Assembly (NCBI GenBank): GCA_002729725.1
Contig: PBYS01000098.1
Span: 124,001 to 188,000 of the forward strand
Reading direction: 5' to 3'
Length of the DNA stretch: 64,000 nt
From: Puniceicoccaceae bacterium
GTDB taxonomy: Bacteria > Verrucomicrobiota > Verrucomicrobiia > Opitutales > Coraliomargaritaceae
Positions 18,450 to 27,607 of this stretch are shown here, piece by piece. The notes beneath the pieces were generated by a model, which was not told the DNA's origin, ran no database searches, and saw only the letters and a list, made by a program, of their open reading frames with translations. The position numbers and the translations under genes are program-made. Each line of letters begins with the position of its first letter. Position 1 is the stretch's first letter.

Positions 18450-21170
18450 ATGAGTTCGCCGATAAACATTGTCCTGATTGAAGATAGTGAAGATGATTAT
18501 ATTCTGACTGAAGAGGCTTTGTCGGAGGGTCTGGTTGGGACGGATTACAGTTTGCAATGGTTGGACCATGCCCCGGATCCAGACTTGTTCTTAGAGCAAT
18601 GTAATCCAGATGTCATATTGATTGATTACAGCCTGGGAGCTGTGAATGGAGTGGACTTTGCTCGTGATATACGAGAACGGAATGCCTTTGTTAGTATCAT
18701 ATTACTAACCGGGCTTTCTGCGCGAGTGTTCGAGGAGGTGGATCAGCAAGTGGAAGGCGTCGGGATCTCTGATTTTTTTCGTAAAAAAGAAGTGAGTGGA
18801 GCTACGCTTTCCCGTTCCGTACGCTATGCTTACGAGAATTCTATCCAACGGCGTCAATTACAAGAACAGGCGGCTACAATCGAAGATATCTTACTGCGGA
18901 CCGAGGTGGTGATGTGGCGCGAATCTAAATTAAGCAATCAAGAGGGCTGGGAGTATTTTTGTTCAGATTCGATCCAAAAATTATCTGGTTATTCGAAGCA
19001 GGAATTTATTCGCCGCCGTATACAGTTGATTGACTTGGTTGCCGCATCTGATTGCGAGCGTGTTCGGAAGGCGCACGCCGAAGCACCTTCAGGTGAGCTG
19101 AAGCTTCGTTACCGTATTATTTGCTATGATCAGTCGGAGCGATGGGTAGAGGAAACCCGTGAGACTATACGAGATCCAGATAGCGGTGAGATTGTAAAGG
19201 TGGTCGGTTGCTTGCGCGATATTACGCGGGAAATCGAGTCGGAATCGATGCAACAATTAATGGCGAAATCACTGGATCAGTCTTCAGATGCAATCTTGAT
19301 AACGGATGCGAATTTGGAGCGTCCTGGACCAAAAATTCTGTATGTGAATAAGGCAATCTGCCGTATGTCGGGGTATAGTGAATCAGAGTTGCTAGGGCAA
19401 AGCCCGCGAATCTTTCAAGGCCCTAAAACAAACCGAAAGGTTTTAAATCGCTTACGTTCAAAACTGCTAGCTGGTGATAATTTTCAGGGTATGACCACTA
19501 ATTACCGTAAAGATGGCAGCGAGTATATTTTATCTTGGCGAATATCGCCCGTTGTGGATTCGAGCGGACAAGTAACGCATTATGTGTCCACTCAAACTAA
19601 TGTGACTCAGGAAATTCGCCAACGCGAGAAATTGAAAGAGCAGGAAAATTTCCTCAGTGAGATCGGTTCGATGGCTAAGGTTGGAGGCTGGCGCTATCGC
19701 AAATCCACAGATCATCTTTATTGGACCGATCAAATATACGAAATCCATGCGATGCCGGTGGGCACACCAATTTCGATTGATGATGCATTATCTTTATATT
19801 CGAAGGTGGACCAATTGGCTCTCAAAAACGCTTGGCACACGTGCTTGGATGAAGGTGTTCCTTATGGCCTGACCTTGGAGATGCGTGATCGACGGGGGGA
19901 ACATAAATGGTGTCACACTCAGGGGGTGCCGATGTGGGTTAATGGCGAGATTGAGGGCGTCTGGGGAGTTTGTCAGGATGTGACTGAATCTAGGAAGCGC
20001 TCGCTTGAGCTAGAGCAGGCTTTGAGGGACGCTAACCATGCAAATGAGGCGAAGAATCAATTTTTGATGATGATGAGTCATGAGTTACGGACTCCACTAA
20101 ATCCGATCATTGGATTTGCGGAGCTGATGTTGTCGGAAACCACAGACCCGGAGCAATGCGCATTTTTAAAGCAGATTCAGTTTTCAGCCACTCATTTGGT
20201 GGAACTGATTGGAGAGATTCTAGATATTGCTAGTATTGAATCGGGGCGCATGAAATTGGAATCGAAAGTTTTTTCTGTTTCAGCTTTGATTCATGAAATT
20301 ATTGAGATGTTTCAACCCAGCGCTCAAGAGAAAGCTCTGTCGCTCGAATGTTTGGATGCTGCGCATGGAGACTCAGATACACCCTTGATTTGTGTAGGAG
20401 ATGAGAGCAAAATTCGACAAATTTTAATCAATTTATTAAATAATGCGATTAAGTTTACACATGAAGGGACGGTTCGTGTCGAGTTGTTGCCACCAGCTCT
20501 GAATGCAAGTGAAGTTGATGTTACCGTGTTAGTTCGTGACACTGGCATCGGGATTAGAGCTGAGAATCTTGATTCTATTTTTGATCGATTCTATCAAGTT
20601 GACCAGAGTGCCTCGCGTAAATATGAAGGGCAGGGGATTGGTCTGAATTTGTGTCGAGAACTGGCGGAGTTGATGGGAGGGACGATTCATGTCGGCAGTG
20701 AATTCGGTGTAGGCTCAGTATTTACCTTAAAGCTGAAGTTGCCTAGACATGTGCCTGAGGGACTGGAGCCTCGAATCGAGGGTGCAAATACTTCTTTGGA
20801 GGAACGTGGTCAGGTGCTGGTTGTTGAAGACGATGCAATGAATCGCTTAGTTATTAGTGAATTACTGCAGTCTTTGAGTATCACACATGTTTTAGCGGAG
20901 GATGGTTTTGAAGCTCTCTATTATATCGAGAGTGAGCGTTTTTATCTCGTTCTAATGGATATCCAGATGCCAAAGTTGAATGGCATTGAGACCACGCGCC
21001 GAATCCGTTCTGGAACGAGTCCAAATTCACATGTGCCGATTGTGGCATTGTCGGCTCATGTTGTGGACGATATTAAAAAAGAGGCGATTGAAGTCGGAAT
21101 GAATGATTTTCTTGAGAAGCCAATTACCTTATCGAAATTGAGGACTTTCTTTGAGCAGACGCTTTTTTAG
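18450..21170 (+). CDS. Hybrid histidine kinase REC-PAS-PAS-PAS-HisKA-HATPase-REC
   Basis: A soluble 906-aa protein. The N-terminal receiver (phospho-Asp in LIDYSLG) is followed by three PAS domains (about 145-265, 270-390 and 400-515), HisKA with His in MSHELRTPLNPIIG, HATPase (NNAIKFT, DTGIGI, GQGIGLNLC) and a C-terminal receiver (LMDIQMPKLNG). The second PAS has GQSPRIFQ where light-sensing LOV domains have GRNCRFLQ, so it lacks the flavin-binding Cys. The N-terminal receiver suggests that the upstream kinase or regulator feeds signals into it. The genes are closely spaced on the same strand. Confidence 0.9.
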   Translation: MSSPINIVLIEDSEDDYILTEEALSEGLVGTDYSLQWLDHAPDPDLFLEQCNPDVILIDYSLGAVNGVDFARDIRERNAFVSIILLTGLSARVFEEVDQQVEGVGISDFFRKKEVSGATLSRSVRYAYENSIQRRQLQEQAATIEDILLRTEVVMWRESKLSNQEGWEYFCSDSIQKLSGYSKQEFIRRRIQLIDLVAASDCERVRKAHAEAPSGELKLRYRIICYDQSERWVEETRETIRDPDSGEIVKVVGCLRDITREIESESMQQLMAKSLDQSSDAILITDANLERPGPKILYVNKAICRMSGYSESELLGQSPRIFQGPKTNRKVLNRLRSKLLAGDNFQGMTTNYRKDGSEYILSWRISPVVDSSGQVTHYVSTQTNVTQEIRQREKLKEQENFLSEIGSMAKVGGWRYRKSTDHLYWTDQIYEIHAMPVGTPISIDDALSLYSKVDQLALKNAWHTCLDEGVPYGLTLEMRDRRGEHKWCHTQGVPMWVNGEIEGVWGVCQDVTESRKRSLELEQALRDANHANEAKNQFLMMMSHELRTPLNPIIGFAELMLSETTDPEQCAFLKQIQFSATHLVELIGEILDIASIESGRMKLESKVFSVSALIHEIIEMFQPSAQEKALSLECLDAAHGDSDTPLICVGDESKIRQILINLLNNAIKFTHEGTVRVELLPPALNASEVDVTVLVRDTGIGIRAENLDSIFDRFYQVDQSASRKYEGQGIGLNLCRELAELMGGTIHVGSEFGVGSVFTLKLKLPRHVPEGLEPRIEGANTSLEERGQVLVVEDDAMNRLVISELLQSLSITHVLAEDGFEALYYIESERFYLVLMDIQMPKLNGIETTRRIRSGTSPNSHVPIVALSAHVVDDIKKEAIEVGMNDFLEKPITLSKLRTFFEQTLF

Positions 21171-21314
21171 TTATACGTCTTGTTTGTTTTCGTATTCCAA
21201 TGTGACTGGTATCGACTGTGGCATGTCGCGCTGTGAGGGTGGATGTTAATGTATTCGTATCATGTCCATTCAGCAATCTTATTTCATGTTCACGCGCTCT
21301 CTTTCCTTAGCCAG

Positions 21315-22502
21315 TCAGCAGGATGCGATTTCAAAAGCCAATAGTGTCATATCGTCTTGTAATTGTAAGTCGCCAGTATGCTGCAGCGCAGCCTGGTAGG
21401 TCTTGTCGACACATTGTTGTAGTGGTAGATTGGAATAAGATTCGATGGTTTGACGTAGACCTTCGATTCCAAATTCTTCGCCATTGGGCTTCGCAGATTC
21501 CACGATGCCGTCCGTAAATAAAAAAAGTCGGTCGCCGGCATGCAGAGTGTATTCGACCGGAGGGCTGGCTTGCCCGGTAGGCAGGCCCATGACCATCGCG
21601 CTAGCTAGTTTGAGGTGCTCGACGGTTTGTGAGCTCGCACGCAATAGCATCCAGTCGGGTTGCCCTGCATTTGACAGGTGTAGCTTGCGACTGCCGTTGG
21701 CTTGCGGTGGGTCGAAGTGGCCTGCGACCGCAGTGACAAAGCCTTGGGTTATTCGGCCAATGACATGCTCATTAATGGTATTTAAAAAGTGGTCTGGGGC
21801 TTTGTCGTATTCTTCAGCAGCGTGAGCTGACATATATTTGAGTAACACGGTGTATAATGCGGCCTGCACGCCATGGCCACAGACATCGGCCATGAAAAAG
21901 ATGAGTTCCTTTCCGGGGCTGCGGGGGAAGCTAATGATGTCTCCGCCGACTGAGGTCATCGGCTGCCATACATAAGCGATGCGGATGTCGTCAACGACTG
22001 GCAGGCGCCCTGGAATCATGATTTGTTGCACCTTTTGTGCGCTCGCGATATCAGCACGCATGGTTTTATTTTGTTCGAGTACCTGTTGCTTTGAGCAGTG
22101 CTCTTCGGTCACGTCTCGGGATATCCCGATCAGCCCAATTGTCTCTCCGGTATCGAGGCGTAGGGGAGTCTTACTGTGCGAGACCCAAGTGACGTTGCCA
22201 GACTTCCATGACTCTTTCTCGATACGATTGATCAATGGTTCATTCGTGCGCATAATACGCTGCTCTTCGTCGAAAAATCCTTGCGCAGTCGCTTGGTCGT
22301 AAAAATCAAAATCCGTCATGCCTTCGATATCGGTGGGACGTTGTAAGCCGTGAGTGCGAGCAAGTGCCTCGCTAACAAAGACGAATCGGCTCTGGGTGTC
22401 CTTAATGTAGATGCGGTCAGCAGTCTGTTCCATTAGCGTGACAAACAAACGCTTGAAGGAGTTTCGGATGAGTGTGGCGCTTTGCTCGTAATCGGATTTC
22501 AT
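21315..22502 (-). CDS. PAS-domain PP2C (SpoIIE/RsbU-type) phosphatase
   Basis: The 395 aa begin with a PAS domain (about 20-135; DRIYIKDTQSRFVFVSEA), then a short coiled-coil and a SpoIIE-type phosphatase domain with metal-binding motifs SVGGDI, MADVCGHG and the DDMTLL ending. Such proteins dephosphorylate anti-sigma-factor antagonists in partner-switching pathways. No anti-sigma factor or antagonist gene is next to it. It lies convergent to the hybrid kinase with 144 bp between them. A run of nine G lies 25 bp upstream of its start. Confidence 0.88.
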   Translation of the reverse strand: MKSDYEQSATLIRNSFKRLFVTLMEQTADRIYIKDTQSRFVFVSEALARTHGLQRPTDIEGMTDFDFYDQATAQGFFDEEQRIMRTNEPLINRIEKESWKSGNVTWVSHSKTPLRLDTGETIGLIGISRDVTEEHCSKQQVLEQNKTMRADIASAQKVQQIMIPGRLPVVDDIRIAYVWQPMTSVGGDIISFPRSPGKELIFFMADVCGHGVQAALYTVLLKYMSAHAAEEYDKAPDHFLNTINEHVIGRITQGFVTAVAGHFDPPQANGSRKLHLSNAGQPDWMLLRASSQTVEHLKLASAMVMGLPTGQASPPVEYTLHAGDRLFLFTDGIVESAKPNGEEFGIEGLRQTIESYSNLPLQQCVDKTYQAALQHTGDLQLQDDMTLLAFEIASC

Positions 22503-22633
22503 GGGGCAGTCCTTATTTGAGGCGCTGGGGGGGGGCAGCTTACTTCATTAGTATTACGTTTGTTCCAGTGGATAGCAAGTCGCGAACGGTCCCCGAACGC
22601 AAGGCATGTTCAGCTGCATCTGTCACTTTTGGC

Positions 22634-23524
22634 TTACTCCGCTTGCAAATATTGCTGGGTGAAGGCCTTGAGCTTATCTTTGAGCTCTTGCGCGGACTTT
22701 GAGAGGTAACGGTCGGGGTGTTGCACTAGGGTGATCTCGCGTTCGAGCGTCATTCCCTCGATTTCTTTGATGCCCATATCGTCGTGTCCGTGCAGCGACA
22801 TTTGGGGCAGAATGGTCACACCCTTACCTTCCAGCACGAGACGACGGATGGTTTCGATCTGGGAACTTAGAAACACGGTGTTGCGCTTGCCGGAACTGAG
22901 ACGGCAGATCTCGTGGATTTGTTTGCCGGCGCAGTGGATGTTATTGAGTTCTAGAAAGGGCTCGCGAACGAGTTCATCCAGCGTGACTTTGCCGGGCCTC
23001 AAATTGAGCGGGTGCTCCTTGGGCATCACTGCGAGAAAGCGTTCGTGCCCCAGCACTTGCACCAGCAGGTCGGGCTCCTTGAGCGGAGAAGACATGATGG
23101 CGAAGTCCAGCCGACCGCGACGCACTTTTTCGATCAAGGTTTCTGTGAAATTTTCCTCAATCCGCAGTGAACTGCATTCGCTTTCAGTCAACTTGTGTAG
23201 CAGAGCGGGAACTAGATAGGGGGCAATCGTCATAATCGCCCCTAAGGTAACGGTGCGACTGCATTGAAAGGAGTCGCTCACCTGTTGAATCGCATTTTCG
23301 TGCTCTAAAAGGATGGTTTTGGCTTTGGATTCTAGGAGTTCGCCTTGCTCGGTGAGCAAAATGCGCCGGCCCATGCGGTGAAAGAGAGCGCCGCCCAATT
23401 CCTGCTCCAGCTTCTTGATTTGCTGGCTGAGTGAAGGTTGCGCCACATGACAGCGCTCCGCTGCACGGGTGAAATTTCGTAACTCGGCTACTGCGAGAAA
23501 GTAACGAATCTGTTGGATTTCCAT
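22634..23524 (-). CDS. oxyR: LysR-type peroxide sensor OxyR
   Basis: The 296-aa LysR regulator has an N-terminal helix-turn-helix ([23 protein letters not shown]) and an effector domain. Cys198 and Cys207 lie in [11 protein letters not shown], the same nine-residue spacing as the redox-active Cys199/Cys208 pair of E. coli OxyR, so peroxide sensing by disulfide formation is well supported. It is transcribed divergently from ahpC, and the operator overlaps its own start codon, suggesting autoregulation. Confidence 0.93.
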   Translation of the reverse strand: MEIQQIRYFLAVAELRNFTRAAERCHVAQPSLSQQIKKLEQELGGALFHRMGRRILLTEQGELLESKAKTILLEHENAIQQVSDSFQCSRTVTLGAIMTIAPYLVPALLHKLTESECSSLRIEENFTETLIEKVRRGRLDFAIMSSPLKEPDLLVQVLGHERFLAVMPKEHPLNLRPGKVTLDELVREPFLELNNIHCAGKQIHEICRLSSGKRNTVFLSSQIETIRRLVLEGKGVTILPQMSLHGHDDMGIKEIEGMTLEREITLVQHPDRYLSKSAQELKDKLKAFTQQYLQAE

Positions 23525-23559
23525 AGTTAAAAGCTATTAAAGGTATAGATTACATATCT
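23523..23559. promoter_or_regulatory. OxyR operator between oxyR and ahpC
   Basis: The sequence reads ATAG-N7-CTAT-N7-ATAG-N7-ATCT. The first three half-sites match the E. coli OxyR consensus (ATAG-N7-CTAT-N7-ATAG-N7-CTAT) exactly in sequence and spacing; the fourth matches only partly. It overlaps the oxyR start and lies just upstream of the ahpC promoter. Confidence 0.88.
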
Positions 23560-23588
23560 TTCAACTATTAAACTTTTTCTGCTATTCT
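23559..23588 (+). promoter_or_regulatory. Probable ahpC promoter (-35/-10)
   Basis: TTTCAA and TATTCT are separated by 18 bp, directly next to the last OxyR half-site. This fits activation by OxyR contacting RNA polymerase. The match to the sigma-70 consensus is moderate. Confidence 0.5.
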
Positions 23589-23621
23589 CTGCGGCGAGTT
23601 AAACCTCAACCAAAATTAATT

Positions 23622-24185
23622 ATGTCTAAAATAAACCAACTCATTCCTGAATTTAACGCACAAGCTTACCACAATGGTGAGTTCAAGCCCGTCTCTACTG
23701 AAGATGTGAAGGGCAAGTGGTCGGTCTTCTTCTTCTATCCTGCGGACTTTACATTTGTCTGCCCGACAGAGCTAGGCGACTTGGCGGATCACTATGCACA
23801 GCTGCAAGAGCTGGGTGTCGAAGTGTACTCGGTCTCCACTGACACACACTTCACACACAAGGCATGGCACGATGCTTCGGACACGATCAAGAAGATCAAC
23901 TTCCCCATGATCGGTGACCCCACAGGTCAAATTTCTCGTGGCTTTGATGTGATGATTGAAGAAGAAGGTCTCGCACTGCGCGGCACTTTTGTGGCAGATC
24001 CCGAAGGTAAGATCAAGATCGTCGAAGTGCACGATCTCGGTATCGGCCGTTCGGCTGCAGACCTTGTGCGCAAGGTGCAAGCAGCTCAATACGTGGCTAA
24101 CAACGATGGCCAAGTATGCCCTGCCAAGTGGCAGCCAGGCGAAGAAACTCTCAAGCCTTCGCTTGACCTCGTCGGCAAGATCTAA
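23622..24185 (+). CDS. ahpC: Alkyl hydroperoxide reductase, peroxiredoxin subunit
   Basis: A typical 2-Cys peroxiredoxin of 187 aa that reduces H2O2 and organic peroxides. Peroxidatic Cys47 is in FTFVCPTE and resolving Cys166 in QVCPAKW; the C-terminal tail is complete. AhpF, encoded downstream, regenerates it. The gene has its own terminator, so ahpC can be made in excess over ahpF. Control by the divergent OxyR is supported by the operator at 23523. Confidence 0.97.
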   Translation: MSKINQLIPEFNAQAYHNGEFKPVSTEDVKGKWSVFFFYPADFTFVCPTELGDLADHYAQLQELGVEVYSVSTDTHFTHKAWHDASDTIKKINFPMIGDPTGQISRGFDVMIEEEGLALRGTFVADPEGKIKIVEVHDLGIGRSAADLVRKVQAAQYVANNDGQVCPAKWQPGEETLKPSLDLVGKI

Positions 24186-24216
24186 GCGATCTTTTACATC
24201 GCAGATGCATATTTTC

Positions 24217-24247
24217 CGGGGCCCGGCGGGCCGGGCCCCGTTTTTTT
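24217..24247 (+). terminator. Rho-independent terminator after ahpC
   Basis: A 10-bp all-GC stem (24217-24226 with 24231-24240, loop CGGG) followed by seven T. Confidence 0.95.
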
Positions 24248-24436
24248 ATTACTTCAATTTTGCTCAGTGCACCCGGTGCACCGAAGCCGTGTCCGCCGCC
24301 TCGTAAATGATTCGAGGCCCGCGCGACAATTTAAGCTATGGTTGCGAGTCGATCGAGACTGCTTATAGCGTTTATTTTTCGATACAATTATCATGCCGTG
24401 GCGAGTTTGATTTGCCTCGGCTAACGACTTTTTAAA

Positions 24437-26014
24437 ATGTTAGACAAGAATCTTCTTCAGGCTCTCACCGAATACACTAAGAATATGACGCGTCGCGTCG
24501 AACTACGCCTGCATGCGGGTGCTCATGCCAAGCGTGAGGAGCTCATTGCCATGTTGCAAGGAGTGGCATCGGTTTCCTCCATGATTAGCTTCAGCGAAGT
24601 CGAAGACACGACTGTCGCCGTGCGTGAGGGGCTGACTTTTGAGCTGGTGGTTGATGATCAGTCCACCGGCGTGCTTTTTTCCGGTGTGCCGGGAGGTCAT
24701 GAGTTTAACAGCTTCGTATTGGCTCTGCTGCAAGCGGGCGGCTCCGAAATCAAGCTGGATGCGGGTTTACAAGCACAGATCAAAGCGATCAACGAAGACT
24801 TAATGTTTGAGACCTTCATCTCGTTGGACTGTCACGTATGTCCCGATGTAGTGCAAACGCTCAATCAATTGGCGCTGTTGAACCCACGCATTACCAACGA
24901 AATGATCGATGGTGCGCTGCATCAGAATCTGGCGAACGAGCGCAAGGTTCAGGGGGTGCCCACGGTCTTCGTGAACAAGAAACCATTTTCCAGTGGGCAG
25001 ATTAGTGCGGCGCAGATCATCGAGAAGATCACGCAGCAATTTAATGTCAGCAGCAGTGCGGCCGTGCAGGACGACAAGGTTTACGACAGCGTCGTCGTGG
25101 GCGGTGGCCCGGCAGCGGCGACCGCATCCATCTACCTGGCACGCAAAGGACTCGAAGTCGCGACGATCGCTGAGAAGTTTGGCGGGCAGGTGAGTGATAC
25201 GGTCGGCATTGAAAACGTAACCTCGATCAGCGAGATTACCGGCACCCAGTTGACGCATAACATTCGCAAGCACTTGGGCGATTATCCAATCGCATTGCGC
25301 GACAGCATTCGCGTGAAGTCGATCGAGGCCAAGCCGAATTCAGATTTGAAATTGTTGACCTTGAGCACAGGCGAGGTGTTGCAGGCGCGCACCGTGGTCA
25401 TCGCGACCGGTGCTCAGTGGCGTAAGCTCGGCGTACCTGGTGAGGTCGAAAACGTGGGTAAGGGCGTGGCCTATTGCCCGCACTGTGACGGACCTTACTT
25501 TAAGGGCAAAGATGTCGTCGTGGTCGGTGGGGGCAACTCCGGGGTGGAAGCCGCGCTGGATCTGGCGGCCATCACCAAATCGGTGACAGTGGTGGAATTT
25601 ATGGACTCGCTCAAAGCCGACAAGGTTTTGGTCGATAAGCTACACAGCACTAAAAATGCAAAGGTCATTCTCTCGGCGGCGGTGCAAGAAGTGATCGCCA
25701 ATGAGGCTGGTGTGACGGCGCTTGAGCTTGAGATGCGCGAGAGCGGCGAAAAAGTCACTCAAGCCACCGACGGTGTCTTCGTGCAGATCGGTCTCGCTCC
25801 CAATAGTCAATTTGTAGGCGATCTGGTCGATGTGAACCCTCGCGGTGAGATTGTAGTGTCTCCCAAGTGTCAGACCAGTGTCGAAGGGATCTTCGCCTGT
25901 GGGGATGTGACGGATACGCCTTATAAGCAAATCATCATCTCTATGGGAGAGGGCGCCAAAGCCGGCCTCGCGGCATTTGAATATTTGCTCACACATGAGC
26001 AAACCAGCGCGTAG
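24437..26014 (+). CDS. ahpF: Alkyl hydroperoxide reductase, flavoprotein subunit
   Basis: The 525-aa NADH:peroxiredoxin reductase has an N-terminal double thioredoxin fold with redox motif CHVC (near 128), an FAD-binding site [16 protein letters not shown] (near 218), a second redox centre CPHC, and an NADH site VVVGGGNSG. It passes electrons from NADH through FAD and both disulfides to AhpC. It sits 251 bp after ahpC, beyond a terminator, so it needs its own promoter; I found no clear OxyR site there. Confidence 0.96.
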   Translation: MLDKNLLQALTEYTKNMTRRVELRLHAGAHAKREELIAMLQGVASVSSMISFSEVEDTTVAVREGLTFELVVDDQSTGVLFSGVPGGHEFNSFVLALLQAGGSEIKLDAGLQAQIKAINEDLMFETFISLDCHVCPDVVQTLNQLALLNPRITNEMIDGALHQNLANERKVQGVPTVFVNKKPFSSGQISAAQIIEKITQQFNVSSSAAVQDDKVYDSVVVGGGPAAATASIYLARKGLEVATIAEKFGGQVSDTVGIENVTSISEITGTQLTHNIRKHLGDYPIALRDSIRVKSIEAKPNSDLKLLTLSTGEVLQARTVVIATGAQWRKLGVPGEVENVGKGVAYCPHCDGPYFKGKDVVVVGGGNSGVEAALDLAAITKSVTVVEFMDSLKADKVLVDKLHSTKNAKVILSAAVQEVIANEAGVTALELEMRESGEKVTQATDGVFVQIGLAPNSQFVGDLVDVNPRGEIVVSPKCQTSVEGIFACGDVTDTPYKQIIISMGEGAKAGLAAFEYLLTHEQTSA

Positions 26015-26031
26015 GGCTTGCTCTCGAGTGT

Positions 26032-26063
26032 CGCTCACTTGGGCTCATCGCCCCAAGTGAGCG
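26032..26063. terminator. Bidirectional terminator between ahpF and the Fur-family gene
   Basis: A 12-bp stem (26032-26043 with 26052-26063) lies between the convergent stops. The trailing T run is weak on the plus strand (TGTTTAT). Confidence 0.6.
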
Positions 26064-26066
26064 TGT

Positions 26067-26450
26067 TTATTGGCCACGGCAGTTTTTACAGACACCGTAA
26101 TAGAGCACTTCGTGGCCATTGATTTCGTGCCCGTCTACTTCAGGGTAGGGGACTTCTGGTTCAGGGATGGGCAGGGCCAATACGCGTCGGCATTCACGGC
26201 AGATTAAGTGAGGGCGGCTGCCTTTCTGGTCGACCTTTTCATAGTGTACGGGCAGGCCAGGGTAGTCGATGCCTGCGATTTCCATTGTATCGCTTAATTC
26301 ATTGAGGTGGCGATAGACGGTGCGCAGCCCAATCGCTGGATAGCTCTGCTGCGCCAATTCATGAATTTCGTTGGGAGTGAGGGGTCGATTGGCTTCTTCG
26401 AGGACTTGTTTGAGCACCTCTCGTTGCCGGGTTTTACGGATCATCGCCAT
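26067..26450 (-). CDS. Fur-family metalloregulator (PerR/Zur/Fur type)
   Basis: The 127-aa protein has the winged-helix region NEIHELAQQSYPAIGLRTVYRHLNEL, the metal-site segment PHLICRECRRV and a second CxxC (CKNCRG) near the C-terminus, giving the structural zinc site of Fur/PerR/Zur proteins. It lacks the His-rich HHDH motif of classical Fur, so subtype is uncertain. The position next to the peroxide genes favours a PerR-like or metal-redox role. Translation probably starts at Met1 or Met3 (MAMIRKTRQR). Confidence 0.88.
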   Translation of the reverse strand: MAMIRKTRQREVLKQVLEEANRPLTPNEIHELAQQSYPAIGLRTVYRHLNELSDTMEIAGIDYPGLPVHYEKVDQKGSRPHLICRECRRVLALPIPEPEVPYPEVDGHEINGHEVLYYGVCKNCRGQ

Positions 26451-26516
26451 AGTGTTTAATGTTCCAATCGCTGCATGAATTGCAATCCATATATAGACCC
26501 TAGGCTATTGCCTAAT

Positions 26517-26552
26517 AAAAAGGGCGGTCGCTCTTAGCGGTCCGCCCTTTGA
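26517..26552 (-). terminator. Rho-independent terminator of the PEP-CTERM gene
   Basis: On the minus strand a 9-bp stem (26550-26542 with 26527-26519), with a smaller inner pairing, is followed by a T run. It lies just downstream of the stop at 26580. Confidence 0.82.
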
Positions 26553-26579
26553 GGATGTCAATGCTGTGAAACGCGCGGC

Positions 26580-27590
26580 TTAGCGGCGGCGAACAGCCCC
26601 TGTCGCCAGAGCGCATAAGCCGATCAATAATGCGGCGGCCGCAGGCTCTGGCACCAGCAATAGAACTTCGTTGCCGTTTGCAAAATATACCTCGCCTTGG
26701 TAGAGGCGAAGATCGCCGAGTCGCTCGGAGGTGCTCAAAATACTTTCATAGCCAGCGTATTCGCCCTCCGAGTCGACGCTGAATTTGACGAGTTCCGAAG
26801 AGCCCGAGAAACTCGTCAGCGAGATTACTAATTCGCCGTCTTCGTCAATGATCATCCCCGTGCCGCCACTCACACTGCCAAAGTCAGCGCTGTAATTATA
26901 CCAGAGCGCATCCTCGGTGGGCAGAGGATTGTTCACGGGGTCGACGATAGATGCGGCGACTTCTTCAAAGGACCAACGGTAGATCGACAAGTCTCCAAAG
27001 CCGGGCGCATAATATAGGTTGCCACTCGCGTCGAAGGCTAAGGGACCCGAAGCGCCGAATGTTTCCCCCAGATCAGTGGCAGGATCGCTGGTCAATCCGC
27101 CGTTGCTATCCAGTGCACTGTGATAAATGTGATTGGTACCAAAGCCCACTGCGCCTGTTATATACAGCTCTCCCCCATGGCCGAAGAGTGCGTAGTTGGA
27201 TGTGGTTGAGATAGGACTGCTGCTGGTGATTCCAGTGCTGGTATTGTATTGCCAGATGTTCTGATCATTGGAGTAGTTGCTGTCGTTGAAGTAGATAGAG
27301 TCACCGATCGCGACTACACTTGCGCCAGCGAAATTGTTGACGTTGCTATAAATCGGGCTGCTGCTGCCATTGCTGTGGCGGTTGACCGTCACGTTGCTGT
27401 AACCGGGCGTGGACATCGTGTAGAAGGCCCCGTCGGCGCCCCAGTCAAAGCTGATTACACTGTCGCCATTAGACATACTGTAATATGTGGAGGCACTATA
27501 GCCATTTGTGTAGTTGGTCGCTGCATGAGCACTTATGGCTGTGAGCGCTACGAAACTAATCGCTGTATTTTGTAAGATTTTTTTCATCAT
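26580..27590 (-). CDS. PEP-CTERM surface protein, beta-propeller-like
   Basis: The 336-aa secreted protein has a signal peptide (ISFVALTAISAHA) and a C-terminal sorting signal: VPEPAAAALLIGLCALATGAVRRR-type Pro-Glu-Pro, hydrophobic helix and Arg cluster, recognised by exosortase. In between are repeating motifs such as SIYFNDSNYSNDQNIWQYN and ASGNLYYAPG, resembling blades of a beta-propeller. It follows the second PEP-CTERM gene by 17 nt in the same operon, divergent from a TonB receptor. A role in binding the TonB substrate at the surface, as BtuG propellers do in Bacteroides, is possible but unproven. Confidence 0.82.
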   Translation of the reverse strand: MMKKILQNTAISFVALTAISAHAATNYTNGYSASTYYSMSNGDSVISFDWGADGAFYTMSTPGYSNVTVNRHSNGSSSPIYSNVNNFAGASVVAIGDSIYFNDSNYSNDQNIWQYNTSTGITSSSPISTTSNYALFGHGGELYITGAVGFGTNHIYHSALDSNGGLTSDPATDLGETFGASGPLAFDASGNLYYAPGFGDLSIYRWSFEEVAASIVDPVNNPLPTEDALWYNYSADFGSVSGGTGMIIDEDGELVISLTSFSGSSELVKFSVDSEGEYAGYESILSTSERLGDLRLYQGEVYFANGNEVLLLVPEPAAAALLIGLCALATGAVRRR

Positions 27591-27607
27591 TTTAAGAATT
27601 ATAAGGT

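Noticed and set aside
18450-21170. LOV light-sensing domain in the hybrid kinase
   Set aside because: The second PAS has GQSPRIFQ and therefore lacks the flavin-binding Cys of the LOV motif.
24248-24436. Second OxyR operator upstream of ahpF
   Set aside because: Single ATAG and CTAT tetramers occur, but spacing and pairing do not fit the tetrad consensus.
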